DNA of 64,000 nt from Nepenthes gracilis (Eukaryota; Streptophyta; Magnoliopsida; Caryophyllales; Nepenthaceae): NCBI GenBank assembly GCA_033239525.1, contig BSYO01000035.1:1708965-1772964 (forward strand). Reading direction: 5' to 3'. Shown in pieces: positions 26,401 to 40,057 of the stretch (position 1 is its first letter; each line of letters opens with the position of its first letter). The position numbers were made by a program, and so were the translations under genes. The notes beneath the pieces are model-generated. The model did no database searches. It saw nothing but the letters and a program-made list of their open reading frames with translations, and was not told where the DNA came from.

Positions 26401-26739
26401 TAATGCGTCACTAGATTTGAATTACCGAATAAATTAGGAAGTCGTTTAATCTTTTCGATAGATTGAGTTAAAGTGGGTCCGGATTTTATTACTTTGAATT
26501 TGGATTCTATGCAATACAAATAGAGAATGAAAAGTTAGATGATGGTGGGACTCACTTTCCATAATATTCTTCGATGTTCAAATTAAAATTTTTTCTCAAA
26601 CTGATGGAAAAATAAGAGGATGAATGAATAATGTGTAAATGCATATTCGAGGAATTGAGTGTTTATGGAGGGTTGAATTCAGTGAGTGCGCTTTGTTGGG
26701 AAGTGACTTTGAGACGGAGGACTAAACTCTGATGGGTGC
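26401..26739 (-). repeat. Fragment of an A-family LTR, cut by the B element
   Basis: The reverse complement matches the last third of the A1 LTRs: part of the 50-bp minisatellite, CATAAACACTCAATTCC, the TTATTCATTCATCCTCTTA block, and an end close to AAATCTAG-GA-GCATCA. It stops exactly where the B element begins (26740), and the rest of the LTR was not found on the far side. Confidence 0.75.
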
Positions 26740-28889
26740 TATCACGACCCACGAACATAATATATGCAGGTCAAAAATAAAATCTATAATAATATTTTCA
26801 TCAATCATAAAAATTCAACTCGGGCATAACAGTCATGCACATACAGGACCTAACATAATAAAATCAACACAATATCTCATCGGATATAAATCTGGACAAA
26901 TATAATATGCGACTTGCTATCCAAATATCGTAAATGAGGTATTCAAATATAACAACTCATCAACATTTTTCATATAAGGATCAGGGCCATTATCCGGACA
27001 TAAACAATAATTATCATACGTCGTCGGGATCAGAAACATATCAACATAAATATCTCCACTCACCAATAGAGATAAGCCACATTAGATCACATCTAAGCTC
27101 CTATAAGCGTATCCATACTACTAGTCTGAAAGGATAAAATATAAAAATATAAGCTTAGAGCTTAGCAAATATCATATATATGAAAACAATGCATATAAAT
27201 CGGAAAAAATGGATAACACATTACAACCGTGTAAAACATAAAACACAAGATCCGTGAAGTCTCTGAAAATCGAGGTGATATATCCTACTAAATCGTCGTC
27301 CATATCAAAAGTCCCTCCGGGACATAATCATATAAATCGCGATCCGATAAAATCTCATAGGCGATATCATATCATATGATCAGAGGTCACATAGGCTGCA
27401 ACTGTCACCATATCCATATGGGACACATACCATCGATCGGATCTAAATCTTATAATGTAGAAATCGAAAAAAGACCGTCGAAACTAAAATATAAATCAAA
27501 ATACGTTTCGGATTTATCACATATTTATACGTACGAGATATTTCTATTGCTGAATTGTGGACAAATCAGTGTATCTCAAAATCATTATCCACCCAAATAC
27601 ATGCAGAACTACAAAGTATGCACAACATCAGAGAACCAAAGATAAATAGTACCAAATTGAGGAAGGGTTACCTTCGTCCGGTAACCACAGCTATATCGGC
27701 TACGATTTAGGCCAATAGCTCAAGGCCATCCATTTACTTTATCTCCTATAGATTAAAAACTTTCTCACTATATTTTTCCAACCACAACCTTGGGTGCAAC
27801 CTCAAATTTTAGTTATATATTAGGATGCCTGAATATATTAGTTTTTCGTCAATTTCTTACGATGGTTATCATTTAAATATACAGTGGGGTAGGTCAGCTA
27901 CTAAACCTCTCAACTTTCCTTCCGGCGAAAGTAGCCATATCATATTCGTCCCCGTTGGGATTAAGCCTCCCCGTCGGGAGTAATACTAATATCTCATACC
28001 TCAGATCACATATAACTACCCATCGGGTCTCGTACCACCATGGTCTCATAGTGACCTCGCCCCCGTCAGCATGTATGATTAATGCAATGCCTGGTTCATA
28101 GTTTCACAATATACTGATATACAAATATACATATATACTGTTTGGGTATTCGAAAACCCTCTAAATCATAAATACACATATAAAACCATCACACGACTGG
28201 TAAAACATACACATATGTACATAATTAACAAATTGGATGTATATAAAAATATACGCATTTTAGTAAAATCTTCCACAATAGTCAAAACACATCAGAAATT
28301 AAATTAGATCAAGAATAGGGTTAGAGGATACTTGCTTTGACCTCATACTTCGCAAATCTGAAGAAAGGATGTTCCGAAGCACCCGATTTGGGCCTCTCTC
28401 TCTCCTGCTTCACACGAAGCCCGTCACTGCCTCACCCGGGACCACCGTTGCCACCGCTGCCACCCATCCGGCCGCCTTTCTCTCTGCCACTGTGCACCGT
28501 CCTCTCTCCTCCGTTCTCCTCCGCACACGACTTCTCCTCGTCGTTGATACGCACATCGACGCCGCTCCTCTGCCGCCGATTCACCATCGCGCCACTTGCC
28601 TAGCCGTCGTTGGCCTCCCCGGCACCACCCTGCTGGCACCAATGCCGCTACACGGTAGCCATTGTCGATCTCCGCGCAACCCTCTCTCCCACACAATTCT
28701 CTGCTCCCATGTCACGCCACCGCACTCCGTAGCCTTTGCGGCCTCGCCGGCGAGCCATCGCTGCCGCCGACCTCCCCTCTTCTTCTCCCTCTCCCTCTCT
28801 CTCTTCCTTCTCCTCCTTCTTCGCACTGCACCAACCCTAATCCCCTTCTCTCTCTCTCCCTCTTCCCCCTTCCTTCGCCTTTTATTTTC

Positions 28890-28926
<37 letters not shown>

Positions 28927-29131
28927 TATTATTACTATTATTTACTTTTTCTTTTTAATTTCACACCCAAATCGATATTCGGATAACAGTACCGGTATAC
29001 TCCGGGCATCACTTTGAAATTTTGACCATTCCCTAAATTTTTATAATATTTTAATTTATTTTCATCACGTTCGAAATACCCAAAATCATAATTAATATTA
29101 AAAAAATTCAAACGGGCTTCGGAATATTATA
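26740..29131 (-). repeat. 3' LTR of element B1
   Basis: 2392 bp. Plus-strand start TATCACGACCC, end GGAATATTATA (minus: TATAATATTCC, derived from the usual TG start). Contains a pyrimidine-rich stretch (28380-28870) that opens long meaningless Pro/Ser/Leu frames, and a (TTA)n microsatellite. Confidence 0.85.
28889..28945. repeat. (TTA)n microsatellite in the B1 LTR
   Basis: Around 18 TTA/CTA triplets in a row. The matching place in the other LTR (about 35270-35295) has only a short TTTA run, so the array grew or shrank after insertion. Confidence 0.85.
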
Positions 29132-30650
29132 CTCTCCCCTCATTATAAAAATTTTGTCCTCAAAATTTACATACATCAATCCTTAAACAAATAAAGATAA
29201 TTCTTCCGAGCTTAACCTCAATCAAAAGATTCTTTCAAAAATATAATCCTCAACACCTGATCATTTTATCCTAATATCGGAACAAAAACCTTAACATACG
29301 ATAAATTTTCAGAAATTTTCAATAACTCAAACTCAGTCATGTAAGACGAATCATATTCAAATTTTATCAACAGGAAGATTTTTCAAAAATATCATAACCA
29401 AAATAGTCGTCTTATTTCTCAACACTTGATTCCTTTTGCCTCAAAAATCTAAACCGAAACCCCAGGATAAAATAGCTCATCGAAAACAGCAACGTTTCAT
29501 ACTTGATCATATGCCAAAGATCAACCCATATTTCTCTCATCATACATACACAAAATACATCATCACTATCCACCAGACTTAGGGCAACGCTAATCTGTTG
29601 GCCATCTCTCCAATTCGTTGTAAAACCTCAAAAGGCCTATCGAACCTCAACCTCAATCTATCATTTGTCCTCGAAACTTGAAATTCTTCTCTTCATGATA
29701 TTTTCATAAACATCTGACCACTCTTCTCGATTATCTAATCGGGTTGCACATCTGATCTCTTACTTCAATCCTCAAATCAAATCTTGTGACCAATAACTGT
29801 GAGTCAACATATTTCCATTGCGCAACTCTAATCGATCATCTTCTTCCAATTGTAATCAATGGCCTCAAAATTAGAATACCTTACAACCTTCTCATCTCGA
29901 TAATGTGTCAATGACCAAATTCAAAAATAACTTTCTGATCAGCAAGCGATGAGCCAACTTTATCATCATCCAAATTGCCACCAAATTCCTCGCTGTCCAA
30001 CGCAGACCAGAAAGAAATTCTCGAAGGCTTCTTCTTCTTTGCTTCTTTCTCTAGGCATGAGACGCATGATCAACTTATTATTCCACTAGTAAAAAACCTT
30101 TGACGTTCTTTAGAATCTTAGATCACTCAACTCCACTATAACTGTTGACAACCTCAACTGCTCCCCGATCTTCCATCTATCAATCAAGGCTCTGCTTGAT
30201 CACGTCCAACTTCATGACCGCTCGAATAAAAAGAATTTCACTTCTGATCTTCACAAAAGCTTCTTTTGCAGATAAGAGCTTGGCTCAAAGCCCAATCCTG
30301 GTAGGAATTATTAACTGATAACTCTACAGCTTCTCTATCACTTTGTCTACAAAAATCTCCTTCTACTTCGTGAGATTTCAGACCGATCCAATCGAAACCG
30401 CCACTTCTCCAAAATCATAGGATACAACAAAACCTTCACATAATTAATGTCCTTAAACCGGATTTTAAATCAGATACTCTTCCAAACATCCAAATCGAAT
30501 CTTACAAGCAAGGGCTACAAATTTACATACTTCCGCTTCATTACTCTGATTGATAACCTGACTGTGAATTATCGCCACATTAAATTCAACCCGATGCCCG
30601 AATTTATAATACAAACCTGTGCCGAAATTTGGCACAACATCAGATCACAA

Positions 30651-30836
30651 TTAAAACCTTAGAACTGGAATATTCTCAAACCTCATTATCTCGTTGGCAT
30701 ACCGACAAGCCAACTTTTCATCCAAATATATCATCCAAATTGGTAATAAATCAGCCAACCTTGACAGCCAATCCATAAATACCCAAATTGCGTCCATATT
30801 TCTCACCATTCTTGGAAATCCTGAAGCAAAATTCAT
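30651..30836 (-). pseudogene. Integrase core remnant of element B1
   Basis: The 61-residue frame includes FASGFPRMVRNMDAIWVF, DWLSRLADLLPI and ANEIMRFENIPV. This corresponds to the gypsy integrase stretch with the second catalytic Asp region (DAIWV-DRLTKSAHFLPI). Frames on both sides are closed by stops and shifts. Confidence 0.75.
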
Positions 30837-31249
30837 GAAGACTGCTCATACTTCACTTTCTCATATGAACACATAATACATCAAATCTGAAGACTTCCAA
30901 CCCAAAATATCACCAATAATATTCTCCTTCTTGGCTGACATCGAAATTCCCATCACAGCCCTTAAGCGATCCACCCACTTACATTGCCACATGATTAACT
31001 CATTTTTCAAAATAATTTTCTCAAACCTTTATGATCAATGAAATCACAATTCCTTCTTCAATTCACTGTATCAGAACACAACCTCAAATTTTCCTCGGAA
31101 GCATCACAACCTACCACAAATTAACTTGATCCATCAAGGATCGACCAAATTGACATTGTCGATAATCTTCCATTCATTTCTAGAAAGCTCTCCTTACAAT
31201 CATCATTCTGCTGAACACCGATAGCTGCTAAACCCAATGCTTCACAGAC

Positions 31250-31690
31250 ACTGTAATTCTCGAGGAATCCTCAACAAATCGCTCAACAAATTCAACTATG
31301 CTAAAGAAATTGCGCATCTTTGCAACAAACGATGGTCTTTTCCAACTGGCCACTGCTTCAATCTTCTACAAATCCACAAACATGCCATCAAAGAAATAAC
31401 ACGCCCAAAATAACACTACTTCCAACCAAACTCATATCTTCTCAATTGGGCAAACAACTGACTACCCTTCGCAGTTATGACACAGTCCTCAGACGAATCT
31501 TATACCCCATATAAATTTTTTAAACAAATCAAAGCATCATTAATTAAACCATTACAAAATAGACCAAAATACGACTAAAAGATCCGATTCATAATATTCA
31601 TAAAAGATACTAACAAACTCACTAATCCAAAAACACCTTCCAAGCTCACAACGGCCGTACGTTTATCTTGAAGGCTATCTCAGGCATATT
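31250..31690 (-). pseudogene. Reverse transcriptase remnant of element B1
   Basis: Minus-strand translation, across stops, gives FMNIMNRIF followed by a segment like QLFAQLRRYEFGWK and GRVIS. These are the equivalents of the conserved MNRVF and LYAKFSKCEFW-GHVIS blocks of gypsy RT. Too broken to function. Confidence 0.55.
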
Positions 31691-33025
31691 CTACTAATCA
31701 TCTTAATTAACAATACTCATAATGCAAATCGATTTTAGAAAATATTAATCCCTAACCCATGATCAAACAAATCACCTATCAATTTTCAACATTCATTATC
31801 AAAGGATTCATTTTCCAAGCGAATTAAATTTTAATAATTTATAGATAACTCATCGATTCATCATACTCATCGTAAAGGAATTAAACACCCCATGGCAAAG
31901 CACTCAACCAATGCCTCATCAATTCTATGCAGGGTCCTCAAAATCGATGGCACTCCCGATACAACCTTAACAACAACCTCAATTACCGATCAGAAAAAAA
32001 TTCGAGTTAATCCTCCCCTCTAAGAAATAGTATCGAACTACCATACAACTAGAAAACCCTTATGACCACATAACGACTCCCAAATGTAGCCACATATGCC
32101 AAATAAACTCGGCACACATCTTCATCAATTAACTTGCAGGTATAGTGATATCAACTCCATTGTCTATCGATTAAATCTTCCTCATACCCAAAATTCACAA
32201 CCCATATTATAAATCAAAATATTTTTACTGAACAATCTATACTAACATGGCGACTCGCCAACCAGAACACTCCTAATATCACATCAAAGTTTGGTTCATC
32301 AAATAAAATCAGATCAACCAACCATTAATATCCATAAACTCAGACTAGACATCGGAGTCCACAAACTTAACAGATCAAAAGTTTACCCATCAGGGATAGA
32401 CTTTATCAAAGCTTGTTTTAAAAATTAGGAAAACATACAACATTTACATACAATCACAAATGCCACAAACTTATTCCCGTGCCTTCACAAACTAAATTCA
32501 CATTTCTTACTATCCTGAATGCCAACTAGAGAGTGGCTCTTTCAAAAATTGCCTTGATAGAACATCCCAAGAAATGAAATGCGGCACTGAGAAGTCCACC
32601 ACTAGTATGCCTCACTCTTCAACTTATGAGCAATAGACCGAACTTCATCGGAACAACCAAAAATCTCAAACACCTCCTGTACTTTCTGAAGTTCAATTTA
32701 AACCTTAATTGGATAAAAATCCTAAAAATCTTCCAAAACTGACTCACTTATAATAATTCAAAGGGCACTCTATCTTGCCCCTAATAGACCATCCTTTACA
32801 TAACAACCAAATTCCCATCCGGTTGCTAGAACGAATAACCCATTACGTTGCTCGCGCGACTCATCACAGCCCAAATAATCGACTTCCCAAGTCGAATTTA
32901 AAATATACAACCCAGACTTCCATTATTTACCATAGGCTGTACTTATCATGCCAAATATTCGATTAATTTCTCACCCAATATAACCCATATACCTCTCCTT
33001 ATGACCTTTTCTCTGATACTACCTC

Positions 33026-35392
33026 TATCACGACCCAGAAGCATAATATACGTAGGTCAAAAATAGAATATATAATAATATTTTCATCAACCATAAAAAT
33101 TCAACATCGGCATGACAGTCATACACATACAAGACCCAACATAATAAAAACCGTACAAGATCTCATTGGAATAAATTCAGACAAACATAATATACGACCC
33201 GCTATCCAAATATCGCAAGGGAGGTATCCAAATATAAAAACTCATCAACATTTCTCATATAACAATCAGGGCCATCATCCGGCTATAAACAATAATCATA
33301 ATACATCCTTGAGATTAGAAATATACCCATATAAATCTCTTCACTTATCGATAGAGATATGCTACGTCAGATCACATCTGAACTCTTGCAAACGTATCTA
33401 TACCATTAGTCTGAAGTGATAAAATATGAAAACGTGAGTTTAAAACTCAGCAAGCATCATATATATGAAAACAATGCATATAAATTAGAGGAAATGGATA
33501 ACATATTACAACCGTGTAAAATATAAAATACAAGGTCCGTGAAATCCCTAAAAATTGAGGACATATTTTGTTCTAAATTGTCGTCCATATCAAATAGTCC
33601 CTCCGAAACATAATTTTATAAATCGCAATCCGATAAAATCTCATAAACAATATCATATCATATGATCCAAGGTCACATAGGTTGCAACCGTCACCACATC
33701 CGTGTGGGACATATACCATCATCCGGATTTAAATCTCATAATGTAGAAATCGAGAGAAGACCATCAGAACTAAAACATAAATCACAACACGTTTTGGGCT
33801 TATCACACATTTTTACGTACGAGACATTCCTATTATCCAACTGTGGGCCAATCAGTGTATCTCAAAATCATCCTCTACCAAAATACATGCAGAACTATAA
33901 AATATACATAAAATGAAGAACTAAAGATAAATAGTGCCAACTTGAGAAAGTGTTACCCTCGTCTGGTAATAACGGCTATATCAGCTACAATTTAGGCTAG
34001 TAGCTCAAGGCTATTTATGTACTATATCTCCCATAAATTAAAAACTTACTCACTATATATTACTACTCGTGGCTTTGGGTATAATATCAAGTTTTAGTTA
34101 TATATTAGGACATTTGAATATATTAGTTTTTTATCAATTTCTTACGATAGTCCAAATTTAAATATACAGTGAGGTAGGTCAGCTATTGAACGTCTGAACC
34201 TTCCTTTCGGTAAAAGTAGCAATAACATATACATTCCCGTCGAGAGTAAGCTTCCCCATCGGGAGCAGTACCAATATCTCAAGACACGGATCACATATAA
34301 CAATCCATCGAATCTCAGACTGCCATGGTCTCGTTGGACTGCCATGGTCTCATGGTGACCCCGCCTCGGCTGCATGCATGATTAATATAATACCTGGTTC
34401 ATGGTTCCACAATATACGGATATACAAATATATATATACTGTCCGAGTATTCAAAAACCCTTTAAATCATAAATACACATATAAAACCACCACACGACCA
34501 ACAAGATATCATGTATGTACATAATTAATAAATTGGGTATATATAAAAATACATACATGTTAGTAAAATTTTTTCACAGTAATCAAAACACATCAGAAAT
34601 TAAATCAGACCAAGAATAAGTTTAGAGGATATTTGCCTTGACCTCATACTCTACAAATTTGAAGAAAGAATGTCTCGAAGCACCCAATTTGGACCTTTCT
34701 CTCTCCTACCTCACGCGAAGCCCGCCACTGCCCTCTCTCTCTCCTCTATGCCACCCTCTGCTGCATGCATCATCGCCTCGCCGCCTCCCTCACGGTTGTC
34801 GCTGCCTCACCCGTGACCACCGCTGCCGCCGCTGCCACCCATCCGGCCGCCTCTCTCTCTTCCACCGCGCACTCTGCTCTCTTCTCCATTCTCCTATACA
34901 TACGACTTCTCCTCATCGCTGTTGCGCATGCCGACGCCGCTCCTCTGCCAACGATTCACCATTGCGCCGCTTGCCTGGCTGTCGTCGGCCTCCTCGGCAC
35001 CAACCTGTCAGTGCCGATGCCGCTACACGGCCACCATTGTCGATCTCTGCGCAACCCTCTCTCCCACACGATTCTCTCCTCCCATGCCGCGCCACTGCAC
35101 GCCGCAGCCTTCACGGCCTCACCGGCGAGCCACCGCTGCTGCTAACCTATTCTATTCTTCTCCCTCTCCCTTTCTCTCTTCCCCCTCCTTCTTCTTCGCT
35201 GCACCAACCCTAATCCCCTTCTCTCTCCCAGACTCCCTCTTCCCCCTTCTGTTTTCTTTTTTTTTTTCCTTTCTTATCATTATTTATTTATTTACTTTTT
35301 CTTTTTAATTTCAAACCCAAAGCAGTATTCTAACAATAGCACGGGCGCACTCCAAACGCCACTCTGAAATTTTGAACATTCCTCAAATTTTT
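33026..35392 (-). repeat. 5' LTR of element B1, outer end missing
   Basis: Aligns with 26740-29020 block by block. Similarity ends at about 35392, roughly 100 bases before the expected TG end. The next bases repeat the word TGGGGTTTTGGACT twice (35392-35405 and 35440-35453). Confidence 0.8.
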
Positions 35393-35839
35393 GGGGTTTT
35401 GGACTGTCTACCCTATTGGCCTGTTCTAGGCCAAGAAATGGGGTTTTGGACTCATTAAGTATAAATAAAATTAAATCAACTGAGCCCAATAGTTAGATAA
35501 AATTTAAAGACAATCACCTTCGCATAAGAGTTAAATGTAGGTTCCATCTTCTTATAACATACCTTAATTGATAATTAATTGTCAAATACCAAGTTAAGTC
35601 TTGTCACCAACACAGTATAAGATCTCACCCGCCAACTTTTTAGGATCCCGAACCAACTTATATTTGAATGCATATATCATTTTTCTTATGCCAGATAATA
35701 TATACAGATAAAATAAAAAGCAGTCTAAAAATAATAAATAATATATTCTTTTTTATTTAAAATTAGACAATTGATTTCTAACTAAAAAACAGCCATTGTA
35801 CATACAAATACTTTTTTCAATGGATCAGAAGGTTCCAAT

Positions 35840-36030
35840 TTCTTAAAAAGATAAAATTTATTTATTTTTTAAATCTAATACGTTAATATTTAAATAAATA
35901 ATTATGATTTAATTTTTTTAAAAATATAAAAAAATAATTAAAATTAATTATTAAATTATAATTATTTATTTTAAAATAAATAATTAAAATATAAAAAAAT
36001 AAATTTTATCTCTTAAATGTATCTACTCTT
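35840..36030. repeat. AT-rich fold-back repeat
   Basis: AAAATTTATTTATTTT...AAAATAAATTTTATC ends are inverted, and the inside reads ATTTAAATAAATAATTA and its complement. Similar structures lie at 22545-22710 and 37870-38045. Confidence 0.45.
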
Positions 36031-37046
36031 AATCCCTTCTTCCAATTAGTATACAGTAAAATTTTGACCGATCAAATCACGCGCAATCCAACCTTAAACC
36101 TTAAGGCATTCAAAGCAGACAACGTGGGGAAATCTATCTGGTCTGAACATACCGATTTGACGCGGGCGGGATTCGTCTGCTACGGAAAAGTAAGGCGTTG
36201 GCTCCTTCTTCAGCCGAGCCCCACCGCCGCCCACGTTGCCGCCTACCTCCGCCTGCGGCCGACGGTGCGGAACCCACCTACTCTGCCAACTCAGCTCTGA
36301 TCCAGGCTGTGTCCAGTGGACTCCAACGCAGGAACCCGAAATCAAGGGTAGATTCAGAATATTTTTAATAAAATTATAGTAATTAATAAATAAATTTTAT
36401 ATAATTAATAAAAAATATTCAGTGATTTAATAAAAATTTTAGCTTAATTATTAATATATTTTATTATTTTTTTATTTGTATAATGTGGTGGATTTGTCCT
36501 TATTCTTGGACCGCCGGATTTGAGGTAATCTAATGGCTTAGAATATAAAATTAGTTATATTATTTTTAAATATTAAAATACTCTTATACTAAAAAAATAA
36601 AAATAATTTATTACCATATTTTAATTTTTTCTTAAAAAAGGCTTAGACCATTAGATTTATATTAATTTTGATATATAGTAGTATATAATAATATAATTGT
36701 TATATTTTTTAAAAAACTTACAAAAATAAAAATAATCTTAAATTTCAGAAACATTAAAACAATTGCAGCAGCCTTTTATAGTAAAGATTTAAAAAAACAA
36801 ACTTAGTTGTTTTTTTTTAATTTTTTTATGTATATCTAGAGTAATATTTAACTTATTTTTAGAAAAGTATATTTTAAAAAATATTTAATTTATTTTTTAT
36901 TATCAATTATTTATAATTAATAATAATTTAATTATTATGATACCATAGACACATAAAAAATATAATATTATATTTGATATGTGTATGGCATGATTTATAT
37001 ATACGCGATCCTGAGTCTCCATATCGGATGCGAGAGGAATAAAACG

Positions 37047-37455
37047 TGCCTTATAAAGGCGTGGATACCTCTTCCATCGCGCGTTTTGGGAGCGGTTGGC
37101 TATGCGTCGGCGAATAAAACCGCGGGGCTGCAGATTGGCTTGGGATGCCGGGGTAGTTACCCCAACCTAAAGCGACAATATCCATAATGGAGTGCGATGC
37201 GCGGGGACGTTATAAATGGTACAGCTTAGGGATTGGGTAGCATTACGGGACGCAATCCAGGGGGGTAGATCAGAGAGTCCCACACGGATGGAGAGGAGAA
37301 ACAAACGCTGCCAAGCGACGCGATACCTCTTCCATCATGACACGCGTTTTGGGGCGGCTGGGCATCTCGCTCTAACAAAACCTGGGCTGCGTGGTTGGCT
37401 TGGGACGCCGTAAGTTTTTCCAACCCAAAGCGGATAATATCCATGATGTTGATGG
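37047..37455. repeat. GC-rich direct duplication, unit about 150 bp
   Basis: Unit 1 (37047-37192) and unit 2 (37306-37455) share GATACCTCTTCCATC, GCGCGTTTTGGG, GGTTGGCTTGGGA-GCCG, CCAAC-C-AAAGCG and AATATCCAT, separated by about 110 bases. Its identity is unknown; no tRNA, 5S or LTR primer motif was found. Confidence 0.6.
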
Positions 37456-40057
37456 ATGGACGCTGTGTATTTTCTAATAATTATATAAATTAATTATCAA
37501 AGGAAAAAAAAATTTAATAATATGATAGAATAATAATTCTTTGAGAAAAAATTTATAAAAAAAAATTGAAATATTTTATCTCAAGATATTAATTTTTTTA
37601 ATGAAAATGGCAATATTCAATGTTTTGCTCCAAGTTGAAATATATTTAAAACATCTAATAATCTAGATTTATGTATTAAATAATAATACTTAAATAATAA
37701 TAATAATTATTATTTATTTATTGAATTTAATATTTGATAGATGTTAGCATTATAAAAAAAATATAAAAATTATAATTATATTTAATATTTTTTATTTTTA
37801 AATTTTTATCATTAAATTTTGATCTAATAATCAAAGTATATAAATATATGGTCTTATATTTTCAAAGGAGAAAACCTATGGAAGGTGCTCCTTTTTCTTT
37901 TTTTGACTATATAATTTTAAATGAATAAAAATAATTTTAAAAAATTAATTTAAATTAATTATTTTTAAATAATTAAATTATATTTATTTATTTAAAAATA
38001 AATAATTAAAATTAAGAAATAAGTAATTTTATTTTTCAAAGATGAAGTCCTCCACAATCATGAGACTGCAGAACACAGACAAGTATTAATATCTTCATTT
38101 CTTACCATGACTTTTTGGCAGAAATATTTAGGTATACTATTTAAAATAATTTAATAGTTTTATATTTATTAATTATTTTAATATAGATATATTAACATAA
38201 ATAAATATATATAAATAAATACAATATAAAAAATATCAAAAAATAATTAGAAATTATTCCCACAGCATCAAAATTTTCTCTAGTATTTTCCCCACGTTTT
38301 CAAAATACCAATTTGAATGCGGCTTAGCCGCTGTTTGACTAAAAAGGTGTTTTCCGAAGCTTCATTTTCCATAAGGCCGTGGGAACATTTAATTAAAAAA
38401 AAATGAGAAATATTCCTTTTCTTATTTATTTATAATTATTTTATAATTTATTTTCTCTATATAACGCATTTTTTAATTTTTATTTCTTTCTATAAATTCT
38501 CTCTCTCTCCATATATAAAGAGTATATTATAGATAAATTATAAATAAATAAAATATTTAATAAATCTCTTAAAAATTTTCATTGTCACACAATAAGTCCA
38601 TAAAGAAGGTTTTCTTGATCTATAGATGTGAACTCTTTGTTAGGAAACCTATATATTATTAAAAGTATTATATTATTTTATTGTACTTATGTATTTTTAA
38701 ATTCAGACTGACCAGTCAAAGCTAATAATGAACACGTGAGTAAACTTTGAATTGTGAAAATTGAACTGTGCAAACCACATAGTAGATTGAGAGGTTAGAA
38801 GGGCCTTGAATTACTTTTTTGAACGTCTTTTCTGATACTGAAGTAAGTAAATAGATTGAATATAATGTAAAAATAATAAAGATTATAGTAGAGATACTGA
38901 GCATGAAATGCCTTCTGGTTCGCTAGTTCACTTGCTTGTGCTTGGATCCTTGAACTCTAAGAGCGAATTTACCTCAGCAGAAATGATTTTTCTTCCGTAT
39001 CGACATGGCATTCTGTGGCTCATATAGCACATATGCATTTGATACTACTACAACGGTGTGATCACTTGAAGGAAAGCTAGGAACCAAGTGTATGCCGAAG
39101 GCATGACGCCTCCTAGGTCCATGCTCAAGGAAAGAAAGCATGTCCGCTTTAATAATAGATGAGACCTAATTTGACTTTTACCAAGGCATTTCTTAGATCG
39201 ATTTTACCTAAACTTTTATAGTTCACTCTTACAATTGAAGGGGGGTCAATTAGCCTTTGCGAAGTGGTTAGTAGTGGCTTGTTTGTCTAGTGGGAGTAGG
39301 CGTTTGAACAGCTACAATTGAAGAAAATTATCATTAAAAAAATCGTATGATAAGGCAATTATTTTATTGCTAGGAGCAAAGTAAAAGAAAAGAAGAAGAA
39401 TAATAAGGGAGAAAATCAAGAATTGCTGTTGAATGGATGAGAAAATAAGGCAGACAGAAAATAGGAGACTCTACACTCATTGCATCTGCATTCTAAGAAG
39501 CTAAAAAACTAAAGTTAACAACAATTCATTTTAACTGAAATCGCTTAGCTTCATTTGTTTCTTATATAGTGTCGTGTTTCAAGATCCAGTAATTGGAATA
39601 GGTTTGAAAGAGGATCTTAGGGTATAACAGGTTAAGTAAAGAGGGTCATTTAATGTATTCTTTTTTCTTCTCATTAGAGTTATATCTTTATTTTTCTTTA
39701 TTATTAATCGAATCATTGATTATGACTCAAAATTCTATTTTATCATCAGTCTAATCACGGTTTATTTTTTCTGTTTCATCTGATACGTTGATACGATTAG
39801 TTGATCATATATTAATACTACATTCCTTATGAATTCTGCAACACAGACTTGCTAACTACTTTTAATAACTTATTAACACCTTTTGAGGCCTAAACTAACT
39901 ACTCATGACAGTTTGCAATAGCTTTTGGCACCTTCCTGAACAACTTTGGCTGATTTGCTGTCAATAGCTGTTATGCTCACTGATTTGCTGTTATCCGAGT
40001 TGCTTCTGCTATTCTTTCCTTCCGTTTGTGTGTGTATGAAATGCTGTATGTTCCCAT

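Larger units (their letters stand above)
29132..33025 (-). mobile_element. Interior of element B1
   Basis: Between purine tract and primer site. The plus strand is strikingly poor in G and rich in A and C; the small plus-strand frames are shadows. Only the integrase and RT remnants are readable; gag and protease were not recognised. Confidence 0.7.
26740..35392 (-). mobile_element. Element B1: Ty3/gypsy LTR retrotransposon, minus strand, 5' LTR truncated, degraded
   Basis: Two direct repeats of about 2.4 kb (26740-29131 and 33026-35392) flank a 3.9-kb interior. On the minus strand the right copy ends GGGTCGTGATA and is followed by TAGTATCAGAGA (33021-33010), a near match to the initiator-Met tRNA primer site TGGTATCAGAGC. 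The interior ends in a GAGGGGAGAG purine tract just before the left copy. Integrase and reverse transcriptase remnants lie on the minus strand. The large LTR, primer site and integrase type fit a Tekay/Del-like chromovirus, though the clade is an inference. The outer end of the right LTR lacks about 100 bases, so no target duplication can be read. Confidence 0.85.
35393..40052. other. Intergenic region; no complete gene recognised
   Basis: Contains AT-rich fold-backs (35840-36030 and 37870-38045), a GC-rich patch at 36064-36345 with short open frames but no recognised domain, a tandem duplication at 37047-37455, and unassigned moderately complex sequence at 38700-40052. The block GGGTCAATTAG...GGCTTGTTTGTCTAGTGGG (39247-39300) has a diverged relative at 46738-46790. 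Confidence 0.5.
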